Assembly: GCA_900540855.1 (NCBI GenBank)
Contig: UQHK01000030.1
Location: forward strand, 1-15,981
Source: an uncultured Collinsella sp.
Lineage (GTDB): Bacteria; Actinomycetota; Coriobacteriia; Coriobacteriales; Coriobacteriaceae
Direction: 5' to 3'
Length of the DNA stretch: 15,981 nucleotides
A program made the position numbers and the translations under genes. Of the stretch, positions 14,473 to 15,981 are shown piece by piece. Within the stretch, counting starts at the first letter, position 1; each line of letters starts with the position of its first letter. The notes beneath the pieces were generated by a model. The model was not told the DNA's origin. It saw nothing but the letters and a program-made list of their open reading frames with translations, and searched no databases.

Positions 14473-14501
14473 TTGACATCATATACTATGTGTCATATAG
14501 T
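14473..14501 (+). promoter_or_regulatory. Strong promoter of the PadR operon
   Basis: TTGACA (14473-14478) is a consensus -35, spaced exactly 17 bp from TATAGT (14496-14501), a near-consensus -10. The spacer and -10 region contain TACTAT-7-ATAGTA. Confidence 0.85.
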
Positions 14502-14512
14502 AGGTGTTACAC
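14484..14512 (+). promoter_or_regulatory. Probable PadR autoregulatory operator
   Basis: TACTAT (14484-14489) faces ATAGTA (14497-14502), overlapping the -10, and GTGT-T-ACAC (14504-14512) follows at the likely transcription start. TGT/ACA dyads over the core promoter are usual for PadR repressors, which typically bind their own promoter. Binding is inferred. Confidence 0.55.
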
Positions 14513-14538
14513 AGTATACTACGAAAGGAGGTGTGCGG

Positions 14539-14859
14539 ATGGAGGCACAGATGAAGCGCGGCTTCCTCGAGGCCTGCGTGCTCGCGGCCGTCTCGGGCGA
14601 GGAATCCTACGGCTATCAGATCGTGAAGGACGTGCCCGCGAGCATGGGGCTCACGGAGTCCACGCTCTATCCGTTGCTCAAGCGCCTGGAGAAGGCAGGG
14701 TGCATCACGGCGCGCTCCGCCGAGCACAACGGGCGGCTGCGAAGGTACTACCGCATCACGGACACCGGGCATGAGCGTATCGCCGAGTTCCTCGCCGAAT
14801 GGCCATCCGTGCAGGAAATCTACCGTTACGTGAAGGGAGCGCACCATGACGCGCGATGA
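14539..14859 (+). CDS. PadR family transcriptional regulator
   Basis: This 106-residue winged-helix repressor has KRGFLEACVLAAVSGEESYGYQI (start of the HTH), TESTLYPLLKRLEKAGCI (recognition helix) and GRLRRYYRITDTGHERI (wing), the clear PadR pattern. It is the short PadR type with only a brief C-terminal dimerisation helix. The start is the ATG with AGGAGG 7 nt upstream; an upstream in-frame ATG at 14473 overlaps the -35 and is not used. It overlaps the DUF1700 gene by 14 nt. In such operons PadR represses its own membrane-protein genes and responds to cell-envelope stress or toxic compounds. The inducer is unknown. Confidence 0.92.
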   Translation: MEAQMKRGFLEACVLAAVSGEESYGYQIVKDVPASMGLTESTLYPLLKRLEKAGCITARSAEHNGRLRRYYRITDTGHERIAEFLAEWPSVQEIYRYVKGAHHDAR

Positions 14860-15478
14860 GTTCTTGAACCGGCTGGGCGAGCTTCTGGCCTGTCTGCCGG
14901 CAGATCAGGTAAAGGAAACGCAGGAGTTCTACGCGGAGGCCATCGCCGACCGTATGGAGGACGGCATGACGGAGGCCGAGGCTGTGGCCGCCATGGGCAC
15001 GCTCGGTGAGGTCGCCGAGGCAACGCTCGACGAACTGCCCGCCGTGCCGCGCGCGATCGCGAGGACCAAGCGCAAGAGCACGGCACTTCTATGGGCGCTC
15101 GCCATCGTGGGCTCTCCGGTATGGATTCCGCTGCTGCTCGCGTTCGTCGCCGTTGCCGCTGCAGTCTACATCTGTATTTGGGTTCTTGCGCTCTGCGTGT
15201 GGATCGTGGCCGCGGCATTCGGGGGCGCGGGCCTGGTAGGGCTCCTGTTCGCCGTGGACGGCATCATTATCGGGCATGTTCCGTACGTTTTGGCCTCGAT
15301 GGGAATGGGATTCGCTTCCATCGGTGTGGCGCTCCTCACGGGAGCCGACGCCTGGACGGCGTCCAAGCAGATCGCGCGCCTCTCTGCCCTTTGGGCGAAG
15401 AAAGCCGTTTCGCCCTTCTGGAAAGATCGAGGCAATAAGAGCCGCATGGGCGCTGAAGCGGCGCCGCTCACGGCATAG
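14846..15478 (+). CDS. DUF1700 family membrane protein
   Basis: This 210-residue protein has a soluble N-terminal domain (MTRDEFLNRLGELLACLPADQ...EDGMTEAEAVAAMGTLGEVA), the DUF1700 signature, and then about four hydrophobic helices between residues 78 and 166, including ALLWALAIVGSPVWIPLLLA and GAGLVGLLFAVDGIIIG. The C-terminus is charged and cytoplasmic-looking. DUF1700 proteins are nearly always paired with a PadR regulator, as here. They are thought to sense or modulate membrane state, but no activity is established. AGGGAG lies 6 nt before the ATG, within padR, which implies coupled translation. Confidence 0.88.
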   Translation: MTRDEFLNRLGELLACLPADQVKETQEFYAEAIADRMEDGMTEAEAVAAMGTLGEVAEATLDELPAVPRAIARTKRKSTALLWALAIVGSPVWIPLLLAFVAVAAAVYICIWVLALCVWIVAAAFGGAGLVGLLFAVDGIIIGHVPYVLASMGMGFASIGVALLTGADAWTASKQIARLSALWAKKAVSPFWKDRGNKSRMGAEAAPLTA

Positions 15479-15492
15479 GAAGGAGTGCAAAC

Positions 15493-15756
15493 ATGTCCAG
15501 CGTAAAAAAGATTTACCTTGCCGTAGCGGGTGGGCTTGTTGCCACGGGGCTCGTCCTGGCTGCTATCGGATTTGTGGCCTCCGGCTTTAACCTCGCTGTG
15601 TTCAACACGCAGATCGACCTGCGCGATGACACCATCATTCTGGGTGGTGTTGAAATAGACGACCCGACAGGGCTTCCACTCATCGAGCAGCTTGCCGAGG
15701 TCGGCGAGATCCATATTGGATCTGCAACGACTGGTTCGTCTTCTCCTCGCAAATGA
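15493..15756 (+). CDS. Small membrane protein, possible truncated DUF4097-type gene
   Basis: This 87-residue protein has one N-terminal transmembrane segment (about 8-30, YLAVAGGLVATGLVLAAIGF) and a short outer domain with FNLAVFNTQIDLRDDTIILGG. AAGGAG is 7 nt upstream and it starts 14 bp after DUF1700. PadR-DUF1700 operons often end in a DUF4097 (beta-strand repeat) gene whose N-terminus looks like this one, but the adhesin-like repeat domain is absent here. It may be a truncated remnant, or a small protein in its own right. The stop is followed within 75 bp by a large palindromic element. Confidence 0.7.
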   Translation: MSSVKKIYLAVAGGLVATGLVLAAIGFVASGFNLAVFNTQIDLRDDTIILGGVEIDDPTGLPLIEQLAEVGEIHIGSATTGSSSPRK

Positions 15757-15827
15757 TCGAGCTCGTAGCAGCCGTCCCCCCCTTCGGGCGCACCACGACG
15801 GGCATGAGCACGCCGCGCTCGGAGCCT

Positions 15828-15897
15828 TTTGACCTAGTCGCTGGGGACGTTCTTAAACGGCTAGTCATTCAAGAACGTCCCCAGCGACTAGGTCAAA
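15828..15897. repeat. Perfect 27-bp inverted repeat, REP-like, right of PadR operon
   Basis: TTTGACCTAGTCGCTGGGG... (15828-15854) and its exact complement (15871-15897) face each other around a 16-nt loop. The right arm contains AAGAACGTCCCCAG, the same core as the left array at 14344-14391. The tag GGACGGACAGAC follows at 15928-15939, matching the tag of the left array with one change. No U-tract follows, so a terminator role is uncertain. Confidence 0.8.
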
Positions 15898-15942
15898 TGC
15901 CAGAACCAAAGCAACGCCGCAAGCAAAGGACGGACAGACACT

Positions 15943-15981
15943 ATGACCCAATCCAGGGGCACGGAAACGACAGGAGCCCCC
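15943..15981 (+). CDS. Possible start of a gene running off the right edge
   Basis: An ATG opens a frame reading MTQSRGTETTGAP with no stop before the window ends. The nearest Shine-Dalgarno-like AAGGA is 12 nt or more away, and only 13 codons are visible, so this is weak. The preceding 15757-15942 holds only the REP-like element and its tag. Confidence 0.25.
   Translation, partial: MTQSRGTETTGAP

Noticed and set aside
1..15981. CRISPR array, prophage or complete insertion sequence
   Set aside because: No regularly spaced repeats with unique spacers, no transposase, integrase or structural phage genes are found.

Overview
The window is a roughly 58-60% G+C bacterial chromosome segment. Gene content, the RecJ-helicase fusion and REP-like repeats with a GGGGACGT(T/A)C core suggest a gut actinobacterium of the class Coriobacteriia, most likely Collinsella. 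This is inferred from recalled family features, not from a search.

Layout. 1-350 has no gene. Its minus strand resembles an rRNA operon leader (boxA-like string, processing-type hairpin), so a 16S gene may begin just beyond the left edge. 351-1800 is the translation operon infC-rpmI-rplT on the minus strand. Its leader carries a promoter candidate, an attenuator-like terminator and an apparent non-AUG (AUA) start for IF3. 1811-2127 holds tRNA-Leu(CAA), its terminator, and a second diverged copy of the tRNA 3' end plus terminator, with a hairpin-rich cassette between them. 2167-3600 is a transglutaminase-like cysteine protease-fold protein. 3601-3954 is repeat-filled: a long hairpin element and a truncated sister copy. 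3955-4821 is class II fructose-bisphosphate aldolase. 5016-11447 (minus) is a stress and repair operon, recJ-helicase fusion, then bifunctional rel, then an MBL-fold hydrolase, with short gaps. 11723-12721 (plus) is a divergent bile-acid:sodium-symporter-family permease. 12752-14230 (minus) is a coupled pair, CutC-type TIM barrel and a HIT/GalT-like DUF4931 protein. 14473-15756 (plus) is a PadR regulator, a DUF1700 membrane protein and a small membrane protein. REP-like palindromic arrays lie on both sides of this PadR operon. A possible gene start runs off the right edge.

How it works together. infC-rpmI-rplT supplies IF3 and ribosomal proteins L35 and L20. recJ-rel-MBL couples single-strand DNA processing with (p)ppGpp metabolism, echoing the recJ-apt-relA-dtd order known elsewhere but without apt and dtd. 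The PadR operon has the usual architecture of an envelope-stress-type autoregulated module.

The most unusual items are the IF3 AUA start with an upstream attenuator, the single-chain RecJ plus complete SF2 helicase, the tRNA-fragment cassette, and the three families of palindromic repeats.
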